DNA from: Pseudomonadota bacterium
Lineage (GTDB): Bacteria; Myxococcota; Myxococcia; Myxococcales; Myxococcaceae
Assembly: GCA_023423535.1 (NCBI GenBank)
Contig: JAFAFL010000137.1
Location: 62,001-126,000, forward strand
DNA: 64,000 nt
Reading direction: 5' to 3'
Part shown: one piece after another, positions 1 to 8,883 of the stretch
Layout: every line of letters starts with the position of its first letter
How positions within the stretch are numbered: position 1 is the first letter of the stretch
Notes under the pieces: generated by a model
Database searches by the model: none
Told to the model about the DNA's origin: nothing
Seen by the model: the letters and a program-made list of their open reading frames with translations, nothing else
Translations under genes and position numbers: made by a program

Positions 1-336
1 CGCAGCCCCTACTTCACTTTCACGCTCAAGCTTCGCTCTCTTGGCGGCGCGGCGAACGCGGTGCTCGATGCCGAGCGGCGCTTCGTCGTCGATCCGCGTG
101 CGCGAAGCCTCCCCGATGCGCTGGGCGATCTCCGCATTGAGCCGTCCCTTCGGCTCTCCGTCGGTGGTGAGAGCGTCGATCTGGCGGGCCTCGACGAGGC
201 GGGTGAGGTGGTCATCACCCACCAGGCGCCCACTGAGGTTCGCGGCAGCTTCGACGCGGCGTTCGGTTCGCCGGGCGACCGGGTCGAAGGCTGCTTCGTC
301 ATCTTCCCCCTCGAGCGGAACACGGTGCTGGAATGA
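1..336 (+). CDS. 3' end of an unrecognised gene (5' truncated by window edge)
   Basis: An open frame runs from the first base to a TGA at 334-336, so only the last 111 residues are visible. The fragment alternates charged and small hydrophobic residues, begins SPYFTFTLKLRS and ends FPLERNTVLE. I recognise no domain or motif. Its stop overlaps the start of the TonB-receptor gene, which suggests translational coupling and one operon with the receptor and the YfiR-like gene. In other bacteria such pairs lie beside a signalling or lipoprotein gene, but nothing here identifies the function. Real as a coding region by codon pattern and coupling; function unknown. Confidence 0.6.
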   Translation, partial: RSPYFTFTLKLRSLGGAANAVLDAERRFVVDPRARSLPDALGDLRIEPSLRLSVGGESVDLAGLDEAGEVVITHQAPTEVRGSFDAAFGSPGDRVEGCFVIFPLERNTVLE

Positions 337-2324
337 GCAGGCGCAGAGGAATGAAGCGCAAGACGTGGGTGCCGGTGGTGGCGGGCCTCGCGCTCGGCGG
401 CACCGCGGCGGCCGAGGTCACCGCGCAGGTGGAGAACATCGAGGACTTCGATCTCGAGGCGCTCCTGGGAACGGTCAGCTCCGTCTCCCGGCGCACCGAG
501 AGCGTGCTCAAGGCGCCGGCCTCGGTGACCACCATTCCGGCGGAGGACCTGCGGCTCTTCGGGGCCTCGTCGCTGCCGGACATGCTCCGGTGGGTGCCCG
601 GCGTTCAGGTGTTCCGCAACGCGGCGGGCAACCATGTGGTGGCGCTGCGCGGCACCGGTGGGCTCTCGTCGAACAACGTGGTGGTGATGATCGACGGGAC
701 GCCGCTGAACAGCCCGGTCGATGCGTCGGTGGACTGGGCCGCGATGATGGTGAACGCGGCGGACGTGGAGCGGGTGGAGATCGTCCGCGGGCCGGTGAGC
801 ACCATCTACGGCGCCAACGCCTACACCGGCGTGGTGAACGTGATCACGAGGACCGCAGGGGCGAACGGAGGGCATCGCGCGGTGCGTGCGCGCGGTGGCA
901 CGGACCTCAGCGGGAGGCCGGCGGGTTCGGTCTCCGGCTCCGTCTCACATGGCAGCGATGGCGCAGCGAAGTGGGCAGGCTTCGGCACGGTGGACTTCGA
1001 TCGGAGCTTCGCCGGAAGCAATGGCGCCCAGCCCGCGCTCGCAGGGGCGGGGCTTCTGGGCCGCGTCGATCTTCCTCAAGGTGAGCGCTCGACCGTCTCC
1101 GTTCAGGCGGGCGCGTCGCTGAACCGGCGCAGCGCGCTCGACCACCTGGTGCTCGAGCCCAATTCGCAGCAGAGCGCCACCGGCTTCGCCGCGGTCCGCT
1201 ACGAGCTGCGTGAGCCGTTCGCGCGGGCGCAGTCGGTCTCGGTCTGGGGGAGGGCGCTGGCGCTGGACCTCCAGGCGGATCCGCTCGCCTACCGTGGCTT
1301 CTCCTACGCGGACACCTCCGCGCAAAGGGCCGAGGCCGGAGCCGATCTCTCGCTCGACCTGCCCGCGGGCTTCGTCGCGCAGGTGGGCGCCAGCGCGCTG
1401 ATGTCCCGCGTGGATGCGCCCTACCTGCACCCGGACATCAACGGACAGGTGCGACCGGGCTACGGCTTCCACGGCGGCATCACCGGCGAGGTGGCGGACG
1501 CCGTGGCACTCTCGCTCGCCGGCCGCGGAGACCTCTCCGAGATCACCGGACGGCTGGAGTTCTCCTACCGCGCCTCCGCGGTCTGGTTCCGCAGCGACTC
1601 TGCCTTCCGCTTCGCCGCCGGCAGCGCCTACCGCTCGCCCACCTGGGTCGAGGCCGGCGGTCGCTTCGCCGATCCCGCGTCGCGGCTCATCCTGCTCGAA
1701 GGTCAGGGCGGCATCCTCTCGCCGCGCATCGATTCGGCGGAGCTGGGCGCGCTCTTGCGGCCGGTGAGCCGGTTGACCCTCTCTCCCACCGTCTATGTCG
1801 CGCGGCTGGGGAACCTGATGGTGGAGGACTTCCGGCCGCTGGTGCGCAAGAGCTTCGCCAACGATCTCGTGCCCCGCACCGTGGCAGGCGCCGAGCTGGA
1901 GGCGGAGTACCGCAGCAGCAACGCGCTCTCGCTCTTCGCCACCGTGGGCGCGCTGCGCTTCCTCTCCGAAGGATCGGGCGAGACCGCCACCGTGGGCGTC
2001 CCCGAGCAGAACTCGCAGCTCACCGCCGGTCTGCGCGGACGCGGCTCGTGGGAGCGTTGGGCCTTCGGCGCGGGCGCGCTCTACGTGTCGCCTCGCCAGT
2101 ACGACGTGCGCGCGGGCATCCCTCCACGGATCCTCTCGGTGCAGACGGGCCACTCGGTCCGGCTGGAGGGCGCGGTGGACTACCGGCTGCCGTGGAGCAT
2201 GCCGCTGTGGGCGTCGCTGCGCGCGGTCACCCACCTGCCGGGTCCCGTGGTCGAGTCCCCGTTCCCGAACGCGGGTGCGCTGGGCACCTCGGCGCTGCTC
2301 GGGCTGGAGTACCGGTCCGAATGA
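333..2324 (+). CDS. TonB-dependent outer-membrane receptor
   Basis: 663-residue outer-membrane receptor. The N-terminus has a positively charged stretch and a hydrophobic signal sequence ending near AEVTAQ. Next comes the DLEALLGTVSSVSRR segment typical of plug-domain receptors, then a plug of about residues 60-170 (SVTTIPAEDLR, DMLRWVPGVQV, RGPVSTIYGANAYTGVVNVIT). The rest is a beta-barrel rich in alternating aromatics that ends in EYRSE. The usual terminal Phe is absent. The ligand cannot be told; plug receptors of this type take up iron complexes or oligosaccharides. The start at 333 overlaps the previous stop (ATGA); an in-frame ATG at 351 preceded by AGAGGA is an alternative. The end overlaps the YfiR-like gene start, indicating an operon. 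Confidence 0.88.
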   Translation: MSRRRGMKRKTWVPVVAGLALGGTAAAEVTAQVENIEDFDLEALLGTVSSVSRRTESVLKAPASVTTIPAEDLRLFGASSLPDMLRWVPGVQVFRNAAGNHVVALRGTGGLSSNNVVVMIDGTPLNSPVDASVDWAAMMVNAADVERVEIVRGPVSTIYGANAYTGVVNVITRTAGANGGHRAVRARGGTDLSGRPAGSVSGSVSHGSDGAAKWAGFGTVDFDRSFAGSNGAQPALAGAGLLGRVDLPQGERSTVSVQAGASLNRRSALDHLVLEPNSQQSATGFAAVRYELREPFARAQSVSVWGRALALDLQADPLAYRGFSYADTSAQRAEAGADLSLDLPAGFVAQVGASALMSRVDAPYLHPDINGQVRPGYGFHGGITGEVADAVALSLAGRGDLSEITGRLEFSYRASAVWFRSDSAFRFAAGSAYRSPTWVEAGGRFADPASRLILLEGQGGILSPRIDSAELGALLRPVSRLTLSPTVYVARLGNLMVEDFRPLVRKSFANDLVPRTVAGAELEAEYRSSNALSLFATVGALRFLSEGSGETATVGVPEQNSQLTAGLRGRGSWERWAFGAGALYVSPRQYDVRAGIPPRILSVQTGHSVRLEGAVDYRLPWSMPLWASLRAVTHLPGPVVESPFPNAGALGTSALLGLEYRSE

Positions 2325-2890
2325 GCGGGCACCTCTTCATTCGAGCGCTCTTCGTGGCGCTCCTCGGAACGTCGCTCTTCGCGGCCGCGCCCGCCCTCGC
2401 GCAGGTGGACCGGAACGCGGCCACGCTCACCCGCGCGTTGGCATACGACTACAACCTCAAGTCGCGCGCCGGGGACTCGGTGGTGGTGGCGATCCTCTAT
2501 CGCCAAGGCTCGGCCGAATCCGAGGCGATGGCGGACGGCTGGCTCCGCGCTCTGCGGCCGCTGGAGTCGGCGAAGATCCAGGGCCTGCCGTTCCGCGCGG
2601 TGAAGCTCGCGTGGGACGCCTCGACGAAGGGCGCGCTGACCGCGCAGGGCGTGGACGTGCTGCTGACGTGCGAAGGACTGGACGCGGACACCGCGGCCGT
2701 TCGCGAGCTGGCTCGCTCGCGCAAGCTCCTCACCGTGGGGGCGCGGCAGTCGTACGTCGAAGAGGGGATGAGCCTCGGGGTGTTCACCGTGGGCGACCGC
2801 CTGCAGATCTGGGTGAACCTCAAGGCCGCATCCGAAGAAGGGGTGAGCTTCTCCAGCGACCTCCTTCGCCTCGCCCGCGTCCTGAAGTAG
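2321..2890 (+). CDS. YfiR-like (DUF4154) periplasmic protein
   Basis: 189-residue secreted protein. The signal peptide is about residues 1-30 (hydrophobic LFVALLGTSLFAAAPALA, predicted cleavage after ALA). The mature part matches the YfiR/DUF4154 pattern: an early ALAYDYNLKSRAGDSVVVA strand, a central VDVLLTCEG segment, and the C-terminal GLGVF-like SLGVFTVGDRLQIWVNLKA followed by EGVSFSSDLLRLARV. In Pseudomonas YfiR is a periplasmic repressor of the diguanylate cyclase YfiN. Here no cyclase is adjacent, and the partner appears to be the TonB receptor, whose stop overlaps this ATG (ATGA). That pairing of YfiR-like protein and receptor suggests envelope sensing; the exact role is inference. 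The in-frame sequence upstream lies inside the receptor gene, so 2321 is the best start. Confidence 0.82.
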   Translation: MSGHLFIRALFVALLGTSLFAAAPALAQVDRNAATLTRALAYDYNLKSRAGDSVVVAILYRQGSAESEAMADGWLRALRPLESAKIQGLPFRAVKLAWDASTKGALTAQGVDVLLTCEGLDADTAAVRELARSRKLLTVGARQSYVEEGMSLGVFTVGDRLQIWVNLKAASEEGVSFSSDLLRLARVLK

Positions 2891-2923
2891 GCGCGGGCCC
2901 GTCCGCCGCGTTAGACACGGCGC

Positions 2924-4195
2924 ATGGACACGTTGAGGCTTCGAGGCCGTCGCGTCGCGGTGGGCGTGGGCGGTGGCATCGCCGCGTACAAGGCGGCGGA
3001 GCTCTGCCGCGCGCTGCAGCGGGAGGGCGCGGAGGTCCGCGTGGCGATGACGCCTGCCGCCGCGCAGTTCGTCACGCCGCTGACCTTCCAGAGCCTGACC
3101 GGCAAGCCGGTGCTCACCGACTACTTCGATCCCGCGCAGGAGGGCGCATTCGGGCACCTCGACTTCGCGAAGTGGCCTGAGCTCTTCATCGTCGCGCCGG
3201 CGACCGCGGACCTCATCGCGCGGATCCGCGCGGGCATGGGGAACTGCACGGTGACCACGCCGCTGCTCGCGTACCGGGGCACCGTGCTGCTCGCGCCGGC
3301 GATGAACGTCGCCATGTGGGAGAACCCCATCACGCAGGAGAACGTGCGCGCGCTGGTGGAGGGTTACGGCGCGCGGTTCCACACCGTGGGCCCTGGTGCG
3401 GGTGAGCTCGCGTGCGGTGACGTGGGGCAGGGGCGTCTGGCGGAGGTGCCGCAGATCGTGGAGGTCGCGCTCATGCTGCTGGGGCGCGAGACGGGGGCGG
3501 CGGAACCTTCCGGCGCGTGGAAGGGCAAGCGGGTGCTCATCACCGCGGGCCCCACGCGCGAACACGCGGATCCGGTGCGGTTCCTCAGCAACCCGGCCAC
3601 CGGAAAGATGGGGCTCGCCCTGGCGCAAGAGGCGAGGGCGCAGGGCGCGGAGGTGACGGTGGTGCTCGGGCCGTCGCCGCTGGGGAAGGTGGAGCGTGAA
3701 GGGCTCGAGATCATCGACGTGATCAGCGCGGAGGACATGGCCCGCGAGGTGCTCGCGCGCGTGGAGGCGGCCGACGTGTTCGTCGCTTCCGCTGCGGTGA
3801 GCGACTGGCGGCCGAAGGAGGTCTCGCAGCAGAAGCGCAAGAAGGGGGATGCGCCGCGCGACGAGACGATGGAGCTCGAGCGCACCCCGGACGTGCTCGC
3901 GCTGGCCTCGGAGCGGGTGCACGCGCGCGCGTCGCAGGGCGGGAAGCGGCCCTTGCTGGTGGGCTTTGCCGCGGAGACCGAACGCGTGGAGGAGGCCGCG
4001 CGCGAGAAGCTTCAGCGCAAGCGGCTCGACGCGATCGTCGCCAACGACGTCACCCAGGCGGGCGCGGGGTTCGCGGTGGAGACGAACCGGGTGATCGTGC
4101 TCGGCCGTATGGCCGGCGTGCGTCGTGAACTCTCCGGGAGGAAGCGGGACGTGGCGCGCGGGATCTGGGCGCTGCTCGGGGAGCTGGACGCGTAG
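2924..4195 (+). CDS. coaBC: Bifunctional CoaBC: phosphopantothenoylcysteine synthetase/decarboxylase
   Basis: 423 residues, the usual CoaBC length. It performs two cytosolic steps of coenzyme A synthesis: CTP-dependent joining of cysteine to 4'-phosphopantothenate, then FMN-dependent decarboxylation. The N-terminal CoaC half shows GVGGGIAAYKAAEL, the active-site His in FGHLDFAKW, the PAMN motif (APAMNVAMWENP) and the catalytic Cys in GELACGDVGQGRL. The CoaB half starts near residue 200 (RVLITAGPTREHADPVRFLSN) and has the conserved SAAVSDWRP followed by a lysine-rich segment. It starts 33 bases after the YfiR gene and appears to be an independent housekeeping gene. All key residues are present. 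Confidence 0.96.
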   Translation: MDTLRLRGRRVAVGVGGGIAAYKAAELCRALQREGAEVRVAMTPAAAQFVTPLTFQSLTGKPVLTDYFDPAQEGAFGHLDFAKWPELFIVAPATADLIARIRAGMGNCTVTTPLLAYRGTVLLAPAMNVAMWENPITQENVRALVEGYGARFHTVGPGAGELACGDVGQGRLAEVPQIVEVALMLLGRETGAAEPSGAWKGKRVLITAGPTREHADPVRFLSNPATGKMGLALAQEARAQGAEVTVVLGPSPLGKVEREGLEIIDVISAEDMAREVLARVEAADVFVASAAVSDWRPKEVSQQKRKKGDAPRDETMELERTPDVLALASERVHARASQGGKRPLLVGFAAETERVEEAAREKLQRKRLDAIVANDVTQAGAGFAVETNRVIVLGRMAGVRRELSGRKRDVARGIWALLGELDA

Positions 4196-4287
4196 GGCAG
4201 CCAGGGGAGCGCGAACTTCGACGCCGGTGATTCCGAAGCGGCCGATCTGCTACAGGTCGGCCCCCACCGTCGGGCCAGGAGTCCCTC

Positions 4288-5784
4288 GTGCCGTTCTCCC
4301 TCAAGGCGCGCCTCGCGAAAATCCCCGAGGGGATCGCCGCGCTCTTCTTCATCCAGACCTTCGCCACGCTCGGGTTCGCGGTCCTCTATTCGACCCTCGT
4401 GCTCTACGCGACGAAGAGCCTCGGCCTGACCGCGAAGGACGCCACGATGCTGATGGGCGTGTTCGGCGCGTTCAACTACGGGCTGCACCTCTTCGGCGGC
4501 TACCTGGGCGGACGCTTCCTCAGCAACCGCAACCTCTTCGTGGGCGGGATGGCGCTGCAGGTCCTCGGCTGCGCGCTGATCGCCGGCGGCACGATGCCGC
4601 ACTTCTACTGGGGACTCGCGCTCTTCCTCACCGGCAGCGGCCTCAACGTCACGTGCATCAACATGATGCTCACGCAGCGGTTCGCGCCGGACGACGCGCG
4701 CCGGGAGTCGGCGTTCATCTGGAACTACGCCGGCATGAACATCGGGTTCTTCATCGGCTTCGCTGCCGCCGGCTACTTCCAGGCCACCGAGAGCTACGGA
4801 AAGCTCTTCCTCTTCGCGACGATCGGAAACTTCGTCTCCATCGTCCTCGCGGCGCTCACCTGGAAGACGCTCGCGGACCGGAACACTCCGCTGCTCGTGG
4901 CGAGCCGCAAGGCCTTCAACGTCCGGCTGTGGATCGGGATCGCGATCCTCGTGGGGCTCGTGCCGGTGGTGTGGTTCTTCCTGCAGACGCCCGGTTCGAC
5001 CTCTCGTTGGATGAAGGGGATCTCCGCGGTGGTCGCCGCGGGCCTCATCTACCTCACCGTGCGCCATCCGGACCGGCGCGAGCGCCGCAACATGGTGGCG
5101 TTCCTCATCCTGACCGTCGGTTCGCTCGCGTTCTGGTCGCTCTACCAGATGGCCCCGAGCGGTCTGCAGCTCTTCGCCGACCACAACGTGGACCTGATGG
5201 TCGGAGGCATCCGGATTCAGCCGCAGTGGATCCAGAACATCAACACGGTGGTGATCGTCGTCTGCGGACCTGTGCTGGCGGCGCTCTTCGTCCGGCTTCG
5301 CGCGCGCGGCTGGATGATCGACGTGCCGCAGCAGTTCGCGGTGTCGCTGCTGCTGATGGGCGGAGGATTCCTGCTGCTCCCGGTCGGGATCCACTTCGCC
5401 GACGACGCGGGGAAGAGCGCGTTCGGCTGGCTCTTCGCGAGCTACGTCCTGCAGAGCGTCGGCGAGCTGCTCATCTCGCCGGTGGGCTACGCGATGATCG
5501 GCAAGCTCGCGCCGCAGAAGTACCAGGGCGTGATGATGGGCAGCTGGATGATGGTGACCGGCGTGGCCTCGCTGTTCGCGGGCGACTTCTCCGGGATGAT
5601 TCCGGAGCCCACCGGGACCACGGCCGTCGCCACGAACCCCGCCTACGCGGACCTGTTCGCGAAGCTGGGGTGGGGCAGCCTGTTCGTCGGCGTGGCGCTC
5701 GTCGTGCTCGTGCCTGCGCTGCGCAAGCTGATCACCGACAAGCCTCAGGAGACGGCGGCGCCTTCGGTGACGCCAGCCGTGTAG
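4288..5784 (+). CDS. POT/PTR2-family MFS transporter (peptide-transporter-like), divergent
   Basis: 498-residue inner-membrane protein with about 14 hydrophobic segments. The PTR2-type signature is around residues 50-75 (GAFNYGLHLFGGYLGGRFL), and the C-terminal half carries a SVGELLISPVGYAMI block typical of proton-coupled oligopeptide transporters. Start is GTG at 4288. The TM1 ExxER motif used for proton coupling in POT transporters is not present: the aligned stretch reads LFFIQTFATLGF. Substrate and coupling may therefore differ from dipeptide/tripeptide symporters. The gene is convergent with the phospholipase gene, with only 6 bases between the stops. Family assignment is firm; substrate is unknown. 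Confidence 0.85.
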   Translation: MPFSLKARLAKIPEGIAALFFIQTFATLGFAVLYSTLVLYATKSLGLTAKDATMLMGVFGAFNYGLHLFGGYLGGRFLSNRNLFVGGMALQVLGCALIAGGTMPHFYWGLALFLTGSGLNVTCINMMLTQRFAPDDARRESAFIWNYAGMNIGFFIGFAAAGYFQATESYGKLFLFATIGNFVSIVLAALTWKTLADRNTPLLVASRKAFNVRLWIGIAILVGLVPVVWFFLQTPGSTSRWMKGISAVVAAGLIYLTVRHPDRRERRNMVAFLILTVGSLAFWSLYQMAPSGLQLFADHNVDLMVGGIRIQPQWIQNINTVVIVVCGPVLAALFVRLRARGWMIDVPQQFAVSLLLMGGGFLLLPVGIHFADDAGKSAFGWLFASYVLQSVGELLISPVGYAMIGKLAPQKYQGVMMGSWMMVTGVASLFAGDFSGMIPEPTGTTAVATNPAYADLFAKLGWGSLFVGVALVVLVPALRKLITDKPQETAAPSVTPAV

Positions 5785-5790
5785 TCGCCG

Positions 5791-6756
5791 CTACGCGTGG
5801 TCTGCGACCAGCAGGTCGGACGGCGCTGCGAGCAGGTTGGCGCCGGTCGGGTGATCCGGCAGCTCCGGCATGCGCAGGCGGCCGTAGATGCCGTCGCGGA
5901 AGGCGTGACGGCTCTTCGTCACCACCTCGTTCTGCAGCTTCTCCGGGAGGTCCGTGCGCTCCTTCAGGGTGCGCCGGTAGAGATTCGCCATGTGGAGGTT
6001 GCGCTCGCCGGTGGGGTCCGCCTGCACGCACATGGCCTTGTCGGCCTCGCGCAGCATGTCCTGGATGTTGCCCACCGCGAGGCGGCGGCACTCGCCCACC
6101 TCTTCGTCGCCGAGGAAGAGATCGCGCTCGCCGGCGATCACCTCGGTCATCCGCTGCCACTTCTTCAAGCGCGTGCCGAGAAGGATCCCACCGAAGAGCG
6201 ACTTGGAGAGCGAGAAGGGGATGACGTAGCTCTGCGAGAGGCACGACTCGAGGTGCTCGTCGTGCTCGCGGTACTGGCCCTGCGTCACGTGCCGCGCGAC
6301 CTGCCAGAGGTCCGAAGGCAGGCGCTGGTCGTAGCGGAGCTCCCAGTACGCGTGACCGGAAGCGCGGGCGCGGAAGCCCTGCACGGTCTTGTAGGGCACG
6401 TAGTAGTTGTGCGCGATGGTGTCGACCGCGAGGTGCGAGAGGAACCCGAGCGAGAACGCCTTCTGCGCGTCGCCCTTCGCCTTGTCGAGCACCTGGAAGC
6501 CGATGTTCCAGTTGTGGCAGTGGACCTCGTAGCGCGCGAGGTTCTTGCCCACGATGATGTCCGCGGCGAGTGAGCCGTAGAGGAACTCGCTGGCGAAGCG
6601 GGTGAGGATGAAGCGGAGAGCGGGCGAGTAGGCGCTGAGATCACCCAGCGCGCCTTGCGAGAAGTGCAGGTGGGCGAGCGGCCCCCACGCATGCGCGTCG
6701 TTGGGCCACAAGACGAAGACGACCCCTGCAAGAACTACCAGCGCCAGCTTTCCCAT
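5791..6756 (-). CDS. Secreted zinc-dependent phospholipase C-like protein
   Basis: 321 residues. The start chosen at 6756 (MGKLALVVLAG) gives a clean signal peptide ending NDAHA, so mature Trp is exposed as WGPLAHLHFSQ, which is the N-terminal zinc-ligand arrangement of the zinc-dependent phospholipase C/S1-P1 nuclease fold. Further ligands are in FLSHLAVDTIAHNYYVPY (two His and one Asp). A frame extension to 6903 exists but would bury the signal peptide and overlap the divergent glycosylase gene. A purine-rich CAGGGGTG stretch precedes the start. The protein probably acts on lipid head groups or related phosphodiesters outside the inner membrane; substrate is not determinable. It is divergent from the uracil-DNA glycosylase gene. 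Confidence 0.8.
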   Translation of the reverse strand: MGKLALVVLAGVVFVLWPNDAHAWGPLAHLHFSQGALGDLSAYSPALRFILTRFASEFLYGSLAADIIVGKNLARYEVHCHNWNIGFQVLDKAKGDAQKAFSLGFLSHLAVDTIAHNYYVPYKTVQGFRARASGHAYWELRYDQRLPSDLWQVARHVTQGQYREHDEHLESCLSQSYVIPFSLSKSLFGGILLGTRLKKWQRMTEVIAGERDLFLGDEEVGECRRLAVGNIQDMLREADKAMCVQADPTGERNLHMANLYRRTLKERTDLPEKLQNEVVTKSRHAFRDGIYGRLRMPELPDHPTGANLLAAPSDLLVADHA

Positions 6757-6843
6757 TCGCACCCCTGTCGCCCGGCCCTGCGGAGCGTAACCATCGACCG
6801 GATCGTGGTAAAGCCAACCCGCCTCCCCAGTGGAAAATTCACC

Positions 6844-7794
6844 GTGAGCACTCAGCCAGTTCCCGCCGAATGGATCGATCTTCTCGCCGACTTGCGCGGC
6901 CACCTCGAGTGGCAGCGCGAGACGGGTGGTGGAGAGGTGCTCGTGCTCGCCGAGACGCTGCGTGCCGCCGCGGCCGGGCCCGCTTCGGCGTCAACGGCCA
7001 CTCGAGCTGCAGCGCCTGCTTCGACTCCAGTGCGTTCGGCTGCTCCAGCGCCGTCCGCGCCCTCGGCTCGGCCTGCTGTGGAGGCTCCGGCGCGTGTCGC
7101 GACGCCTGCGATCGCACGTCCGCTTGCTCAGCCGGTTGCCCAGCAGCCTCAGCCGATGGCGGTCAGAGCCGCCGGCCTGCTGCGCACGGTGCACGACCTG
7201 CCGCAGGTCATCCCGGTCGGCGACGACGAGCGCCGGACGCTGGATGAAGTGCGTCGCGAGATCGGCGACTGCCGGCGCTGCAAGCTCTGCGAGGAGCGAA
7301 AGAAGATCGTCTACGGCGTGGGCAACCCGCGCGCGGAGCTGGTGTTCGTGGGCGACGCCCCGGGCCCGGACGAAGATCTGCAGGGGCTGCCGGCGGTGGG
7401 CGAGGCCGGGCAGCTGCTGACGAAGATGATCGAGGCGATGGGGTACTCGCGCGACGACGTCTACCTCTGCAACGTCGTGAAGTGCCGGCCTCCGGAGGGA
7501 CGTGGCCCGGCGCTCGACGAGGTCGCGAGCTGTGAGCCGTTCCTTCGCGCGCAGCTGGGCGCGATCCGGCCGAAGGTGATCGTCGCGCTGGGGAAGTTCG
7601 CGGCGCAGATGCTCTTGCGCGACACCACGCCCATCACCCAGCTTCGGGGCGAGTGGCGCGAGTACTGCGGCATCCCGGTGATGCCCACTTACCACCCGGC
7701 GTACCTCCTCAAGAGGATCGACGAGAAGCGCGTGGTGTGGGGAGACCTGCAGCAGGTGATGAAGCGGCTGGGCAAGGAGAGGGCGGGGTCGTGA
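6844..7794 (+). CDS. Uracil-DNA glycosylase, family 4-type with Fe-S cysteines
   Basis: 316 residues, longer than the usual ~200 because of an Ala/Pro-rich N-terminal extension (about residues 40-110). The catalytic domain has CRRCKLC for the Fe-S cluster, the GDAPGPDED motif, NVVKCRPP with a third Cys, VASCEPFL with a fourth, and the C-terminal TYHPAYLL. It removes uracil from deaminated DNA to begin base-excision repair. The Phe that stacks on uracil in this family (PFVG) is replaced by Ala (GLPAVGEAG), which is unusual. Start GTG 6844 was chosen because it begins ahead of a compact helix (EWIDLLADLRGHLEWQ) and avoids overlap with the divergent gene. The stop overlaps the downstream esterase start. 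Confidence 0.85.
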   Translation: MSTQPVPAEWIDLLADLRGHLEWQRETGGGEVLVLAETLRAAAAGPASASTATRAAAPASTPVRSAAPAPSAPSARPAVEAPARVATPAIARPLAQPVAQQPQPMAVRAAGLLRTVHDLPQVIPVGDDERRTLDEVRREIGDCRRCKLCEERKKIVYGVGNPRAELVFVGDAPGPDEDLQGLPAVGEAGQLLTKMIEAMGYSRDDVYLCNVVKCRPPEGRGPALDEVASCEPFLRAQLGAIRPKVIVALGKFAAQMLLRDTTPITQLRGEWREYCGIPVMPTYHPAYLLKRIDEKRVVWGDLQQVMKRLGKERAGS

Positions 7795-8816
7795 TGCAGA
7801 GGATGAAGGGGACGGTGGAGATCCACGAGATCCACGCGCCGAGCCTGGAGGGAAATCCGCTCGGGGATTCGGCCACGCGGCGCACGCCGGTCTATCTGCC
7901 GCCGGGGTACGCGGGCGCGGGCTCGACCGAGCGCTACCCCGTCATCTACTTCCTCCAGGGCTTCACCGGCGGCGGCATGGCGTGGGTGAACTTCCCCGGC
8001 TTCGGTCAGACGGTGCCGGAGCGGCTCGACGCGATGGTGGTGGAGGGCAAGGTGCCGCCCTTCATCGGCGTGTTCGTCGATGGCTGGACCGCGATCGGCG
8101 GGAGCCAGTGGGTGAACAGCGAGGCCATCGGCAACTACCGCGACTACGTGGCGCGCGACGTGGTGGCCTGGACGGACGCGAACCTGCGCACGGTGGGAAC
8201 GCGTGAGGCGCGCGCGGTCGTCGGTCACTCTTCCGGCGGCTTCGGTGCGCTGGTGATGGGCAGGCATCACGCGGACGTGTTCGCGCACGTGGGTTCGCAG
8301 TCCGGCGATGCCTACTTCGAGTACTGCTACCTGCGAGACCTCCCCGGTGCGGCGGGCGCGCTGCTCAAGTCCGGCGGCATCCGGGAATGGTTCGAGGACT
8401 TCTGGCGGCGCGCAAAGGAGACGAAGGCGCGAGGTGACGATCACGGCGTGCTCAACGCGCTGGCCATGGCCGCGGCCTACTCGCCGAAGCGCGGCGAGCC
8501 GATGAACATCGAGCTGCCCTTCGATCCGCAGACGGCGCGGCTGCGCGACGACGTGTGGGCGCGCTGGCTCGAGCACGATCCGGTGCGCTTCATCCCGAAG
8601 AGCGCCGAGGCCTTCCGATCGCTGAAGACGGTGTTCGTGGACTGCGGCTCGCGCGACGAGTTCAACCTCCGCTGGGGCGCGCGGATGGTCGCCGAGGAGC
8701 TGCGGCGGCTCGGCGTGGACGTCCTCCACGAGGAGTTCGAGGACGGGCACATGGGCATCAACTACCGCTACGCGCGCTCGGTCGAGGTCATCGCGCCGAG
8801 GCTCGCGCGGCAGTAG
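7794..8816 (+). CDS. Alpha/beta-hydrolase-fold esterase
   Basis: 340 residues, esterase D/putative-esterase type. The nucleophile elbow GHSSGGFGAL (about residues 143-152) carries the catalytic Ser. An Asp in VDCGSRDEFNLRW and the His in FEDGHMGINYRY complete a plausible triad. The N-terminus has RRTPVYLPPGY and YPVIYFLQGFTGGG, typical of this family. There is no signal peptide, so it should be cytosolic. The ATG at 7794 overlaps the upstream TGA; a second ATG at 7803 follows GCAGAGG and could be the true start. Coupled to the DNA glycosylase gene, although no functional link is evident. Natural substrate unknown. Confidence 0.85.
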   Translation: MQRMKGTVEIHEIHAPSLEGNPLGDSATRRTPVYLPPGYAGAGSTERYPVIYFLQGFTGGGMAWVNFPGFGQTVPERLDAMVVEGKVPPFIGVFVDGWTAIGGSQWVNSEAIGNYRDYVARDVVAWTDANLRTVGTREARAVVGHSSGGFGALVMGRHHADVFAHVGSQSGDAYFEYCYLRDLPGAAGALLKSGGIREWFEDFWRRAKETKARGDDHGVLNALAMAAAYSPKRGEPMNIELPFDPQTARLRDDVWARWLEHDPVRFIPKSAEAFRSLKTVFVDCGSRDEFNLRWGARMVAEELRRLGVDVLHEEFEDGHMGINYRYARSVEVIAPRLARQ

Positions 8817-8883
8817 CCACGCTCCGACCGGGAGCAGGGTGTTGCGCATTGCGCGGGCGCGCGGGCCGGCGTAAGCGCGGGCC

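Noticed and set aside
6655..6843. Longer uracil-DNA glycosylase start
   Set aside because: Would overlap the signal-peptide region of the divergent phospholipase gene and adds non-conserved residues.
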